The notes under the pieces were generated by a model, which searched no databases, was not told the DNA's origin, and worked only from the letters and a program-made list of their open reading frames with translations. The position numbers and the translations under genes were made by a program. DNA of 64,000 bases from Arthrobacter beigongshangensis (GTDB taxonomy: Bacteria > Bacillota > Bacilli > Bacillales_A > Planococcaceae): NCBI RefSeq assembly GCF_016820585.1, contig NZ_JADHDX010000003.1:1-64000 (forward strand). Reading direction: 5' to 3'. Shown piece after piece: positions 1-8,934 of this stretch (its first letter is position 1; each line of letters starts with the position of its first letter).

Positions 1-61
1 GTGGTAGAGCAATCGGCTGTTAACCGATCGGTCGTAGGTTCGAGTCCTACCTGCGGAGCCA
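1..61 (+). tRNA. tRNA-Asn (GTT), 5' end outside the window
   Basis: The anticodon loop reads ctGTTaa, giving anticodon GTT. The T arm carries the usual GGTTCGAGTCC and the 3' end ctgcgga-g-CCA with an encoded CCA. The 5' acceptor strand and most of the D arm lie before position 1, so the gene is partial only because of the window edge. It is the first visible member of a small tRNA cluster. Confidence 0.95.
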
Positions 62-68
62 TTTATAT

Positions 69-159
69 GGGGAAGTACTCAAGTGGCTCAAGAGGTGCCC
101 CTGCTAAGGGTATAGATCGCGTAAGCGGTGCGAGGGTTCGAATCCCTCCTTCTCCGCCA
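69..159 (+). tRNA. tRNA-Ser (GCT)
   Basis: A class II tRNA with a long variable arm (tatagatcgcgtaagcggt region). The anticodon GCT sits in cctGCTaagg, and the T loop reads GGTTCGAATCC. Acceptor strands GGGGAAG and CTTCTCC pair with one G-U, followed by G and an encoded CCA. It reads AGC/AGU serine codons. Confidence 0.95.
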
Positions 160-166
160 TATATTT

Positions 167-238
167 GGCCCCTTGGTCAAGCGGTTAAGACACCGCCCTT
201 TCACGGCGGTAACACGGGTTCGAATCCCGTAGGGGTCA
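167..238 (+). tRNA. tRNA-Glu (TTC)
   Basis: Acceptor strands GGCCCCT and AGGGGTC pair (one G-U), the anticodon loop is ctTTCac, and the T arm reads GGGTTCGAATCCC. No CCA is encoded after the discriminator A (the DNA continues ata), so CCA must be added post-transcriptionally, unlike the other two tRNAs here. Confidence 0.95.
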
Positions 239-242
239 TAAG

Positions 243-289
243 AAAAAGCGGCTTTACTAGTTCATTATGAACTAGTAAAGCCGCTTTTT
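243..289 (+). terminator. Terminator of the tRNA cluster
   Basis: A very long perfect hairpin (arms of about 22 bp around TTA, including gcggctttactag / ctagtaaagccgc) ends in TTTTT and lies 4 nt after tRNA-Glu. It closes the tRNA operon. Confidence 0.93.
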
Positions 290-407
290 AAATATTTTTT
301 GAGAATACTATAAAGATAAAAATATTGAATTAGATAAGTGAACTGAGTGTAGGCGATTTATCAGCAGTAGCTGAAGTGTAGTTGAAGAAAAGCACTGACC
401 CTATATA

Positions 408-445
408 AGTAAGACCACAAGTCTAGAATGACTTGTGGTCTTACG
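408..445 (-). terminator. Terminator downstream of the yteA-like gene
   Basis: Inverted repeat GTAAGACCACAAGT / ACTTGTGGTCTTAC with an 8-nt loop, directly after the leftward gene's stop codon. The T-run is weak, so this may work with poor efficiency. Confidence 0.7.
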
Positions 446-448
446 TTA

Positions 449-1186
449 CTATCTATTATCTTCGGTATAACCGTCACTTTCAAGATAAGGTATGTCGCCA
501 ATGGAAGACTCGATTCCTTCATTATCCAGTTCGGCCTCGTATTGTTCGGATGCATCAGATCTAACGAAACCGCGTGATTGTCCGCTTATGTCTGTGCCTG
601 TGAACTCCTCAATCACTTCCGCTGCTCCGTCTTCGATATCATTGTCGTATAATGTGTTATAGCTATCATGGTCGCCCGTGAAGTCAGAAGGGGTTTCCGA
701 GGTACCAAACTTTGCGATTTCTTGGAAGCTGTCTTCGCCATCGCGAGCTGCACCGTGCCTTCTATTGGCAAACGAATTCGAATTGGCCATAATCAGGATA
801 TCTGCTTCAACAGGTGGATCATTGGGTACTTCTCGATCAGTAGCATGATCGATGCAATGAGTTGTGTAAGGGACAGCCTCAAGCCGTTCAAATGGAATAT
901 CTTTTTTACATACTTCACACTCCCCATATGAGCCTACTTCCATCGCTTCTAAGGCGTCTTCCACTTTTTCTAACTCAGAGTTCGCGTGTACGTTTAAAGC
1001 CATGTCTTTTTCGCGTTCAAACAGTTCTGTGCCCATATCTCCAGGATGGTTATCGTATGTCGACAGTTCTCCAACAGCATCTTGTGCACTTTCTTTACTA
1101 TCGGTTTCTTCAGCTGTTTCGGCCAAATGCTCCTTCATTTCCAGTAACTCTTTTTTTAGCGTTGCTAGCTGTTTTTCATTCAGCAC
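449..1186 (-). CDS. yteA: DksA/TraR-type zinc-finger protein, YteA family
   Basis: The 245-residue product has a helical N-terminal half and, near residues 90-115, a zinc-finger core with the pattern C-x2-C ... C-x2-H (ECEVCKKDI, then THCIDHA). This is the layout of the DksA/TraR proteins called YteA in bacilli, linked by annotation to sporulation. DksA proteins act on RNA polymerase through its secondary channel, but whether YteA does so is unproven. The start is GTG behind an AAAGGA site. The C-terminal half is acidic and low in complexity. It lies just downstream of menA on the same strand, as in related genomes, but a terminator separates the two. Confidence 0.85.
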   Translation of the reverse strand: MLNEKQLATLKKELLEMKEHLAETAEETDSKESAQDAVGELSTYDNHPGDMGTELFEREKDMALNVHANSELEKVEDALEAMEVGSYGECEVCKKDIPFERLEAVPYTTHCIDHATDREVPNDPPVEADILIMANSNSFANRRHGAARDGEDSFQEIAKFGTSETPSDFTGDHDSYNTLYDNDIEDGAAEVIEEFTGTDISGQSRGFVRSDASEQYEAELDNEGIESSIGDIPYLESDGYTEDNR

Positions 1187-1247
1187 GTTTTGTCACGTCC
1201 TTTTTGGTAATACCTACAGTATGTGCAAAATTTATTGAATTGATTAA

Positions 1248-1291
1248 TAAAAAGCCTGAAACACCAAATAGAATTGATGTTTCAGGCTTTT
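1248..1291 (-). terminator. Terminator downstream of menA
   Basis: Inverted repeat AAAAGCCTGAAACA ... TGTTTCAGGCTTTT between menA and the yteA-like gene. It has T-runs on both strands, so it can stop leftward menA transcription. Confidence 0.85.
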
Positions 1292-1294
1292 GAG

Positions 1295-2206
1295 TTATAA
1301 AATATATCCGATAAGTATGCTGATGCCGAGCAATAGAGCAAATAGTGTGTTTGTCACAGCCGTATTTTTCATGGCAGGCATGACTTCAAGTGGTTGCGTA
1401 TATTTTCGAAAGACGCTTATTGCTGTTGCAGGCTTTCGTATGCTTAGGAGTATAAGAAGTGCCCACGGTGTAAGATGACCGAAGAGAATGAGTGCAATAA
1501 TCCAGCCATAAGATATGATGAAAAAGAACATTAAGATTGTGATGGCGTTGGGTCGGCCAACAAGGATAGCGAGTGTTTTCCTACCACCTTCAGTATCCCC
1601 TACAATATCACGAATGTTGTTCGCCATCATGATACCGCCGACAAGTAGCATACTTGGAATTGAAAGTAGCACTGCTTCAGCTGTGACGGTTCCCGTTTGG
1701 ATATAAAAAGCAATGAGGATGAGCAACATGCCCATCACAATACCCGATACCAGCTCTCCAAAAGGTGTATAGGCAATTGGATAGGGCCCACCGGTATAAA
1801 AATAACCAATCATCATGGACAAAACACCAACAACTGCGAGTAGCCATGATGTCTCCATACAAATATAGATACCAATGAGAACGGAAATTCCATATAGTAG
1901 GAAGGCGAGATTTAATACAGTTTTTGGTTTGATACCATTGCGGACGATTGTGCCCCCGATACCGATGGAATGCTCTGTATCAAGACCACGTTTGAAATCA
2001 TAGTATTCGTTGAACATATTTGTTGCCATTTGGATGAAAATACTGGCAATTAACATAGCGAAGAATAAAGGAAAATGGATGTTGTCGCCAGGTAACGCAA
2101 TCATGGTACCAAGAAATACAGGAGCGAACGCTGCTGTTAGGGTATGTGGACGTGTCAGTTGCCACCAAATACGCCATCCTGTATCTGCTTTAATTGTCTG
2201 TTGCAA
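1295..2206 (-). CDS. menA: 1,4-dihydroxy-2-naphthoate polyprenyltransferase (MenA)
   Basis: An integral-membrane UbiA-superfamily prenyltransferase that attaches the polyprenyl tail to 1,4-dihydroxy-2-naphthoate, giving demethylmenaquinone. The first Asp-rich motif NMFNEYYDFKRGLD and a second region NNIRDIVGDTEGGRKT mark the diphosphate-binding site, and about eight or nine hydrophobic segments follow one another. The 303-residue length is normal. I chose the TTG at 2206 because a GGGAGAG site lies 7 nt upstream; the longer frame to 2242 has no such site. It runs divergently from menF, across a 160-bp intergenic region. Confidence 0.93.
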   Translation of the reverse strand: MQQTIKADTGWRIWWQLTRPHTLTAAFAPVFLGTMIALPGDNIHFPLFFAMLIASIFIQMATNMFNEYYDFKRGLDTEHSIGIGGTIVRNGIKPKTVLNLAFLLYGISVLIGIYICMETSWLLAVVGVLSMMIGYFYTGGPYPIAYTPFGELVSGIVMGMLLILIAFYIQTGTVTAEAVLLSIPSMLLVGGIMMANNIRDIVGDTEGGRKTLAILVGRPNAITILMFFFIISYGWIIALILFGHLTPWALLILLSIRKPATAISVFRKYTQPLEVMPAMKNTAVTNTLFALLLGISILIGYIL

Positions 2207-2368
2207 AATTTTTCTCTCCCTATCATTTTGTACTATAACCATTGTACTCTAAATTCGACAAAGTGGACATGCTGCCTGCTTATTATGTGCTGTAATGTCG
2301 AAAATTCGGTATGATAGAATAAAGGTATTAGTATATAACGAGTTGAATGAATGTACGGAGGGAAAATG

Positions 2369-3754
2369 ATGAACCGGAAGTTGACTGCTACGCGCAAAAG
2401 CCAAGTGAAAATTGACAATCATGCAGTACGATTTTTTACGGAAACCATTGATGCGGGGCGAATTTCACCACTTGCATTTTTTGAAGCGGGGGATTCCTGC
2501 TATATAGAGAAACGTTTTTATTGGCAAAATGGAGATAAAACGATGACGCTCGTCGGAATAGGCCATGCGACTGTACTAACGAGTGATAGTGCCGAGGAAC
2601 GCTTTCAACATATTTCGATGGCCTGGAATCGTTTGCGGGCTGCGCTTATTAAAGAAGAAAAGGATATGGATCCTGTGTTGTTTGGAGGTTTCTCCTATGA
2701 TCCAAAAAGTATTAAGGAGACGGAGTGGGAAGCATTTCCGTCTGCTTATTTCGTAGTCCCTTCTTTCCAATTGACCATTAAAAACGGGAAGACGACGATT
2801 TCCATCAATCTAGTGACGGAAAGCAGTGAGGCGGCAGAGGAGTTCGATCGATTGCGAGATGAACGGGATCGCTTAATTCATATTGCGCAAGTGGAGGATT
2901 TTAATCTGTTAGCAAAGCCGGAAGTTGCATCTATTGAGGAAATTGCGAAAGATAACTACATGCAGGCTGTTGCAGATGTGACGGATAAAATCAAAAAAGG
3001 AATTGCTGAAAAAGTTGTTATCGCACGCTCGGTACAGCTTAATTTTGCTGAAGAAGTACCAGCTGTCACTGCATTACACCATATTTCAAATGAACAGCAG
3101 GAAAGTTATCATTTCGGTCTACAAAAAGAGGGGCAACTGTTTTTCGGTGCTACACCAGAGCGTTTGATTGAAATATCGAATGGACGGGCGTACTCGGCCT
3201 GTGTTGCGGGATCTATTAAACGTGGCAAGTCTGCAGCGGAGGACCGGGAATTTGGTGAAGAATTGCTCGAGGATCATAAAAATCGGGAAGAGCATCAATA
3301 TGTTGTCAATATGATTTCGCAAGTATTTCAGGCTTTTTGTACAAATATTGCGATGCCTAAAGCACCAAAACTTATGAAAATTCGTGATATCCAGCATTTA
3401 TTTACCCCGATTGAGGGGACAGTGGAGCAAGGAACTGACATTTTTAGTTTGGTTCAAGCCCTTCATCCGACACCTGCGCTTGGTGGAGTTCCGACAAACA
3501 TATCGATGGACATCATTCGATCTGTGGAAAATATGGATCGGGGATATTATGCTGCGCCGATTGGCTGGACGGATACGGCAGGCAACGGTGAATTCGCAGT
3601 GGCAATCCGTTCCGCTTTACTGGACGGTAATCGTGCGTATTTATACGCTGGTGGTGGAATTGTTGCCGATTCTGAGCCGGATAAAGAATATGATGAAACA
3701 TGGGTTAAATTTAGACCGGTTATGCGGGCGCTTGGAGGAAAATTGAATGGATAA
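2369..3754 (+). CDS. menF: Isochorismate synthase (MenF)
   Basis: Converts chorismate to isochorismate, the committed entry into menaquinone synthesis. The C-terminal chorismate-binding domain is complete: FFGATPERLIEI, ACVAGSIKRG, the helix around DHKNREEHQYVVNMI, and GGVPTNISMD...DRGYYAAPIGW with its metal and substrate-binding acidic residues. The 461-residue length fits the family. GGAGGG at 2357-2362 places the start at the second of two adjacent ATG codons. It is first in the rightward men operon, and its stop overlaps the menD start by 8 bp. Confidence 0.95.
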   Translation: MNRKLTATRKSQVKIDNHAVRFFTETIDAGRISPLAFFEAGDSCYIEKRFYWQNGDKTMTLVGIGHATVLTSDSAEERFQHISMAWNRLRAALIKEEKDMDPVLFGGFSYDPKSIKETEWEAFPSAYFVVPSFQLTIKNGKTTISINLVTESSEAAEEFDRLRDERDRLIHIAQVEDFNLLAKPEVASIEEIAKDNYMQAVADVTDKIKKGIAEKVVIARSVQLNFAEEVPAVTALHHISNEQQESYHFGLQKEGQLFFGATPERLIEISNGRAYSACVAGSIKRGKSAAEDREFGEELLEDHKNREEHQYVVNMISQVFQAFCTNIAMPKAPKLMKIRDIQHLFTPIEGTVEQGTDIFSLVQALHPTPALGGVPTNISMDIIRSVENMDRGYYAAPIGWTDTAGNGEFAVAIRSALLDGNRAYLYAGGGIVADSEPDKEYDETWVKFRPVMRALGGKLNG

Positions 3755-5459
3755 CCGTAGTGTACTGACGGATTATGTACGGCGAATGACAGGTGCGCTG
3801 ATGAATGCAGGTGTGAAAGCAGCGGTCGTTAGTCCGGGTTCCCGTTCAACGCCACTTGCCTATGCACTTGCTTCGACAGACAATCTAGATGTTTATATGC
3901 AAGTTGACGAACGTTCGGCAGCCTATTTTGCACTTGGCTTGGCGAAGGCATCTGGACAACCGGTCGTATTACTTTGTACATCAGGTACGGCTGCATCAAA
4001 CTATCATCCAGCCATTACAGAAGCTTATTATGCGCGCGTTCCACTCGTCGTTATAACAGCGGACCGTCCGCATGAATTAAGAGAAGTGGGAGCACCGCAG
4101 GCGATAGATCAGATTCGCATGTACGGTGAGCATGTAAAGTACAGTGTGGATATGCCTTTGCCAGAAGATAATTCGGACATTCATGATTTTATTGATCGGC
4201 ATATTAGCAGGGCTTTGTCAGTTGCGACAGTAGCGCCTTCTGGACCGGTTCACTTGAATGTACCATTCCGGGAACCACTGTTGATCGATTTCGATCGAGC
4301 AACGCCGATCTCGACGTTTAGTCAGCGTATCACTGGGAGCACTGCTTTAGATCCAGCTACAGTGCAACTCATAATGGACATGCTTGCGAAATCGGACAGG
4401 GGGCTTATTGTCGCAGGTGAACTACCAATTGGTGTGGATAAACAAGCGTTTTGGCAATTTGCCAGTGCGTTACAATGGCCTGTGTTGTGCGATCCGTTAT
4501 CCAATCTACGTTCAGAGATACCCGAGCAGTGTGTAGCACTATGTATCGATCATTATGATGCTCTATTGAAAAGTACTGTTTTTAGCGATAAAGTTACTCC
4601 AGATACCGTTATTCGATTTGGCGCACAGTCGGTGTCCAAGCCGCTAGCGCTCTATTTAAAAAAAGTAAGACCTTCGATCGTTATTGCTGTGGATGAATCA
4701 CCAGAATTCCGGGATTCACTCGGTATTGTTACACATCATGTTCAAACAACACCGGAAGCGGTTTTCCAAATTATTGTGAGTAAACGAAAGACAGCTTATT
4801 CGGAGTTATGGGCTACAGCGAATGAACTAGCATCTGATGTGACGAGTCGTTATAAGGGAGTCACTGGTGATGAAGGGATCTTTGCAAAAATGCTAATTGA
4901 GCATTTGCCAACGGGGAGCGATTTGGTCAGCGGTAGCAGTATGCCGATTCGCGATATGGATACATTTTTCAGAGCAACAACGAAAGATGTTACTATTTTC
5001 GCTAACCGGGGAACGAATGGTATTGATGGAGTAGTGTCAACAGCGTTTGGAATTCAGACCGCACGCAAGCGACCGACATGGTTATATATAGGTGATTTGT
5101 CGTTTTTGCATGATGTCAATGGTTTGATTGTCAGTCGTTTTCATGACACGGACTTGACGATTGTCATTATGAATAACGATGGCGGTGGAATTTTCTCTTA
5201 TCTTTCACAAGCTGGGGTTACGAATCACTTTGAAGAATTATTTGGTACGCCGACTGGTTTAACATTCAACCATATTGCAGCGATGTATGATGCACAATAT
5301 GCCGCTGTCAAGTCTGTCGAAGAGTTTGAAGCAGAGCTTTTGCGTGTCAAAGACAAGTCTGTACGCATTATCGAAGTGTTTGCGGATCGCCAAGTGAATG
5401 TGCAAGCGCATCGTAATCTGTGGGCACAAATTACAGAGAGGCTTGAACGTGATGTCTGA
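3747..5459 (+). CDS. menD: SEPHCHC synthase (MenD)
   Basis: A thiamine diphosphate enzyme that condenses 2-oxoglutarate-derived succinic semialdehyde with isochorismate. The N-terminal pyrimidine-binding domain shows SPGSRSTPLAYAL and the catalytic Glu region (QVDERSAAYFALGLAKASG); the C-terminal domain has the cofactor motif GDLSFLHDVNGL ... MNNDGGGIFSYL. The 570-residue length is typical. It is translationally coupled to menF (8-bp overlap) and to menH (8-bp overlap), so the three proteins are probably made in balanced amounts. Confidence 0.97.
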   Translation: MDNRSVLTDYVRRMTGALMNAGVKAAVVSPGSRSTPLAYALASTDNLDVYMQVDERSAAYFALGLAKASGQPVVLLCTSGTAASNYHPAITEAYYARVPLVVITADRPHELREVGAPQAIDQIRMYGEHVKYSVDMPLPEDNSDIHDFIDRHISRALSVATVAPSGPVHLNVPFREPLLIDFDRATPISTFSQRITGSTALDPATVQLIMDMLAKSDRGLIVAGELPIGVDKQAFWQFASALQWPVLCDPLSNLRSEIPEQCVALCIDHYDALLKSTVFSDKVTPDTVIRFGAQSVSKPLALYLKKVRPSIVIAVDESPEFRDSLGIVTHHVQTTPEAVFQIIVSKRKTAYSELWATANELASDVTSRYKGVTGDEGIFAKMLIEHLPTGSDLVSGSSMPIRDMDTFFRATTKDVTIFANRGTNGIDGVVSTAFGIQTARKRPTWLYIGDLSFLHDVNGLIVSRFHDTDLTIVIMNNDGGGIFSYLSQAGVTNHFEELFGTPTGLTFNHIAAMYDAQYAAVKSVEEFEAELLRVKDKSVRIIEVFADRQVNVQAHRNLWAQITERLERDV

Positions 5460-6273
5460 TAGAGTCGTGAACGTTCGGGGAATAGACATCCATGTCGTCA
5501 TGCAAGGCGAAGACAGCTTGCCGACGATTGTCCTATTGCATGGCTTTACGGGGAGTACGACCACCTGGCAGGAAGTCACCGAGCTGTTTAAAGGGAAATT
5601 TCGTACAGTCGCGATTGATTTAACAGGTCATGGGAAAACGGCGGCACCAAAAGAGATTGCTCGTTATGCGATGGAACAGCAAGTAGAAGATCTTGAAGCG
5701 CTTTTTGACATACTGTCGCTCAATCTATTCACGTTGGTTGGCTACTCCATGGGAGGTCGCGTTGCACTTGCATATGCGGTTCAATATCCAAGACGAGTAT
5801 CATCACTTATCCTTGAAAGTTCTTCACCAGGGCTCAAAACAGTTGAAGAGCGGACAGAGCGTGAGGTGGCAGATAATCGTTTGGCAGATAGAATCTTAGA
5901 GGACGGCTTACCGGCATTTGTGGATTTTTGGGAGAGTATTGCGTTGTTTGATTCACAACGAGTGTTGTCAGAGGAAAAGAAGTGGTCAATTAGAGAAGAG
6001 CGACTTAACCAGCGTGAAATGGGTCTTGCAAACAGTTTAAGAGGGATTGGAACAGGCAGTCAACCGTCGTATTGGCAGCAACTCCATACGCTCAATTTCG
6101 CCATTATGCTCATAACGGGAGAACTCGACACAAAGTTCGTAAATATTGCCCGGGAAATGATTTGCAAATTCCCGAATGCACGCAATGAAACAGTTGCAAA
6201 TGTTGGACATGCAATACATGTGGAAAATCCCGCTGTATTTGCTACAATGGTAGAGAAGCATATTTTAATTTGA
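5452..6273 (+). CDS. menH: SHCHC synthase (MenH), alpha/beta hydrolase
   Basis: Eliminates pyruvate from SEPHCHC in the menaquinone pathway. The alpha/beta-hydrolase features are clear: an oxyanion region LLHGFTGSTTTW, nucleophile elbow GYSMGGRVAL, a late Asp (ITGELDTKF) and the C-terminal His in VGHAIHVENP. The start at 5452 gives 273 residues and an 8-bp overlap with menD; the longer frame from 5398 would lie inside menD and has no added homology. Its TGA stop (6271-6273) lies within the left arm of the first hairpin of intergenic repeat copy A. Confidence 0.93.
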   Translation: MSDRVVNVRGIDIHVVMQGEDSLPTIVLLHGFTGSTTTWQEVTELFKGKFRTVAIDLTGHGKTAAPKEIARYAMEQQVEDLEALFDILSLNLFTLVGYSMGGRVALAYAVQYPRRVSSLILESSSPGLKTVEERTEREVADNRLADRILEDGLPAFVDFWESIALFDSQRVLSEEKKWSIREERLNQREMGLANSLRGIGTGSQPSYWQQLHTLNFAIMLITGELDTKFVNIAREMICKFPNARNETVANVGHAIHVENPAVFATMVEKHILI

Positions 6274-6345
6274 ATCAGCAAAGCGGTTCCACCGATTCAA
6301 CCTAAAAGCCTCCGACGGATGTCACAAATTTCGACGAGGCGAAAT
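6270..6345. repeat. Three-hairpin intergenic repeat, copy A (short form) between menH and menB
   Basis: Hairpin 1 is TTGAATC (6270-6276) with GATTCAA (6294-6300) and an inner CGGT/ACCG. It is followed by the family signature GCCTCCGACGGATGTCAC (6308-6325), which here runs straight into tcgacGAGGC. The long second hairpin seen in copies B to E is missing. The menH stop codon is part of hairpin 1. Confidence 0.75.
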
Positions 6346-6374
6346 GGATAGCTTTAAAATCGAGGAGGGTCTAT

Positions 6375-7193
6375 ATGACACGTCAATGGGAAACACTTCG
6401 TACATACGAAGATATCAAATACGAAAAGTATAGTGGTATCGCAAAAATAACAATTAACCGTCCGGAAGTGCGCAACGCATTCCGTCCAAAAACCGTAATG
6501 GAACTAATCGATGCATTTTCGCGCGCACGTGATGACGCGAGCATTGGTGTGATTGTTTTAACAGGTGAAGGCGAGAAAGCATTCTGTTCAGGTGGCGATC
6601 AATCTGTACGTGGTCACGGTGGCTATGTGGGCGATGACGAAATTCCACGTTTGAACGTACTTGACCTACAACGTTTAATCCGTGTGATTCCGAAGCCAGT
6701 TGTGGCAATGGTTGCTGGTTATGCAATTGGTGGCGGACACGTTCTACACGTCGTTTGTGACTTGACGATTGCGGCAGATAATGCGCGATTTGGACAAACT
6801 GGACCAAAAGTAGGTTCTTTCGATGCCGGTTACGGTTCAGGCTACTTGGCACGTATTATCGGTCATAAGAAAGCACGTGAAATTTGGTTCTTATGCCGTC
6901 AATACGACGCACAGGAAGCGCTTGATATGGGACTTGTCAACACGGTTGTACCATATGCGCAACTGGAAGACGAAACCGTTCAATGGTGTGAGGAAATGCT
7001 TACAATGAGTCCGACTGCACTTCGTTTTGTTAAAGCAGCAATGAATGCAGATACGGATGGTCTTGCAGGCTTGCAACAAATGGCGGGTGACGCTACACTA
7101 TTGTATTACACAACGGATGAAGCGAAAGAAGGCCGCGACGCGTTTAAAGAAAAACGTCAACCGGACTTCGGTCAATTCCCACGTTTTCCTTAA
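6375..7193 (+). CDS. menB: 1,4-dihydroxy-2-naphthoyl-CoA synthase (MenB)
   Basis: A crotonase-fold enzyme that cyclises o-succinylbenzoyl-CoA. The crotonase signature is visible as [15 protein letters not shown] and [20 protein letters not shown], and the MenB-specific C-terminal block [22 protein letters not shown] and [18 protein letters not shown] is intact. The 272-residue length is exactly that of bacterial MenB. A GAGGAGG site precedes the ATG. A gap of about 100 bp, filled mostly by repeat copy A, separates it from menH, and a strong terminator follows. Confidence 0.97.
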   Translation: MTRQWETLRTYEDIKYEKYSGIAKITINRPEVRNAFRPKTVMELIDAFSRARDDASIGVIVLTGEGEKAFCSGGDQSVRGHGGYVGDDEIPRLNVLDLQRLIRVIPKPVVAMVAGYAIGGGHVLHVVCDLTIAADNARFGQTGPKVGSFDAGYGSGYLARIIGHKKAREIWFLCRQYDAQEALDMGLVNTVVPYAQLEDETVQWCEEMLTMSPTALRFVKAAMNADTDGLAGLQQMAGDATLLYYTTDEAKEGRDAFKEKRQPDFGQFPRFP

Positions 7194-7206
7194 TAAACGA
7201 CACAAT

Positions 7207-7240
7207 AAAAAGCCGCCTAATTCATCGGGCGGCTTTTTTT
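7207..7240 (+). terminator. Terminator between menB and menE
   Basis: AAAAAGCCGCC / GGCGGCTTTTTTT hairpin with a short loop. It sits only about 23 bp before menE, so menE is either expressed by read-through or has a promoter of its own close by. Confidence 0.9.
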
Positions 7241-7262
7241 CTGACTGAACGGAGGATGAAAA

Positions 7263-8702
7263 ATGATTCCAAATTGGCTTATGCAGCGAGCGTATTTGAC
7301 GCCGGACAAAACAGCGTTATCCTTTGAGGACGAAACCTGGACATTTATCGAATTACAAGAGAGATCAATGCAACTTGCACGGAAACTGACAGCCAACGGT
7401 TTAACGGAAGGGCAGCGCATTGCATTACTTGGTCGATCCAATGCAGACATGGTATTCATCATCCACGCTTGTATGCTAGTTGGACTTGAAATAGTCATGT
7501 TAAATAGCCGACTGAAAACTAAAGAAATGGAGTGGCAACTGGAGGATTCAGGTGCTAGCGTAGTAATTGTTGCAGATGAAATGAGTGAAGCAGTCACTGA
7601 CTTGGCTGTCCCTCAACTTCCGTATTCGACAATAGAACGGAGTGCAGAACAGCGGTTTGACGTTCAAGAACTCTGGACAGCAGACCGAACGATTACGATT
7701 ATGTATACATCTGGCACGACAGGCTTCCCGAAAGGTGTCCGTCAAACTGCGGGGAACCATGTTTCCAGTGCGCTGTCCTCCGTTCTTAATCTTGGTCTAC
7801 ACGACAATGATGTGTGGCTTTGCGCGATGCCGTTATTCCATATTAGTGGGTTTTCAATTCTAGTTCGATCAGTTCTTTACGGAATGGAAGTCAGATTGTA
7901 CGAGAAATTTGATGCCTGTCGAGCGGCGCAAGAAATTCGGGATGGTTCAGTGACGAGGATGTCTGCTGTGTCACTCATGTTGGGCAGAGTCCTTCAGGAA
8001 TTTGAAAAGGACAATGCAATGGCTCATCCTTCCTTCCAAACAATACTTGCAGGGGGCGGATCGTTGCCAGTAAATTATTTAGAACGAGCGGCTCAGCGCA
8101 ACATTCCCATTTCTCAAACATATGGCATGACGGAAACGAGTTCACAGACGGCGACGCTGGCGGCAGGCGATGCGATACGTAAGATGGGTTCCGCAGGTAA
8201 ACCGTTGTTTTTTAATCAAATCAAGATAAAGGGTGCGGCAAATGCTCGGGATAAAGGGGAGGTACTGGTACGTGGCCCACATGTGACGCCAGGATATATC
8301 GGTCGGTTTGCAGATACCAATCCGCTGGAAGATGGCTGGCTACCTACGGGGGATATTGGTTATTTTGATGAAGAAGGCTATTTGTATATTGTCGATCGAC
8401 GGTCTGATTTAATTATTTCAGGCGGTGAGAATATCTATCCTGCGGAAATTGAAAATGTCCTCGTGGCACATCCAAATGTTAGTGAAGTGGGCGTATGTGG
8501 ACAAGAGCATTCTGAGTGGGGAAGTGTGCCAGTAGCATTTGTTGTAGCAACGGAAGATGTCACGGTGGAAGAATTGCTATTGTTTTGTGAGGAGCGATTA
8601 GCACATTATAAAGTACCGAAAGCGTTTCGCTTTGTCGAAAAACTACCGCGTAATGCATCGAATAAGTTGTTACGGCGGGAATTGAAGGAATGGTTGGACT
8701 GA
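7263..8702 (+). CDS. menE: o-Succinylbenzoate-CoA ligase (MenE)
   Basis: An acyl-adenylate-forming enzyme that activates o-succinylbenzoate with ATP and CoA. The AMP-binding motifs occur in order: P-loop YTSGTTGFPKGVRQT (about residues 142-156), AGGGSLPVNYLERA, YGMTETSSQTATL, GWLPTGDIGYFDEEG, the hinge DRRSDLIISGGENIYP, and a catalytic Lys in NASNKLLRREL. The 479-residue length is normal. GGAGG lies just upstream of the ATG. In B. subtilis menC follows; here a repeat array and a convergent zinc-binding lipoprotein gene follow instead. Confidence 0.95.
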   Translation: MIPNWLMQRAYLTPDKTALSFEDETWTFIELQERSMQLARKLTANGLTEGQRIALLGRSNADMVFIIHACMLVGLEIVMLNSRLKTKEMEWQLEDSGASVVIVADEMSEAVTDLAVPQLPYSTIERSAEQRFDVQELWTADRTITIMYTSGTTGFPKGVRQTAGNHVSSALSSVLNLGLHDNDVWLCAMPLFHISGFSILVRSVLYGMEVRLYEKFDACRAAQEIRDGSVTRMSAVSLMLGRVLQEFEKDNAMAHPSFQTILAGGGSLPVNYLERAAQRNIPISQTYGMTETSSQTATLAAGDAIRKMGSAGKPLFFNQIKIKGAANARDKGEVLVRGPHVTPGYIGRFADTNPLEDGWLPTGDIGYFDEEGYLYIVDRRSDLIISGGENIYPAEIENVLVAHPNVSEVGVCGQEHSEWGSVPVAFVVATEDVTVEELLLFCEERLAHYKVPKAFRFVEKLPRNASNKLLRRELKEWLD

Positions 8703-8718
8703 ATATGAGTATTTTTGA

Positions 8719-8865
8719 GCAGTAAGAGAAACTGTTAGAATTGTCTTGGCAAAACTCTAAACTGTCATGGCAAATTGTGAAACTGTAAGGACAACTGCCA
8801 AAACTGTAATGGTAGATCGTCAAACTGTAAGTACAACTACCCGAACTGTCATGGCAATAGCTAAG
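8719..8865 (+). repeat. 21-bp-phased tandem array 1 (seven units)
   Basis: Seven units begin at 8719, 8740, 8761, 8782, 8803, 8824 and 8845, exactly 21 bp apart. The core is ACTGTMAKGGCAA-like (ACTGTCATGGCAA, ACTGTAAGGACAA, ACTGTAATGGTAG, ACTGTAAGTACAA, ACTGTCATGGCAA), followed by an 8-bp variable part. The array starts 17 bp after menE and ends before the hairpin shared with the convergent lipoprotein gene. No convincing reading frame uses it. The same motif and period occur at 29944-30330. Confidence 0.85.
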
Positions 8866-8877
8866 TTAATCCAAATT

Positions 8878-8929
8878 AAAAGACTGTGCTGCATACCGGA
8901 AGTCATCCCAATATGTAGCACAGTTTTTA
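8878..8929 (-). terminator. Terminator of the zinc-binding lipoprotein gene (bidirectional)
   Basis: Inverted repeat around ACTGTGCT / AGCACAGT with a loop of about 25 nt and T-runs on both sides, between the convergent menE and znuA-like genes. Confidence 0.75.
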
Positions 8930-8934
8930 TTGTA

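Noticed and set aside
1-270. An 89-residue reading frame at the window start
   Set aside because: It reads straight through three tRNA genes and a terminator.
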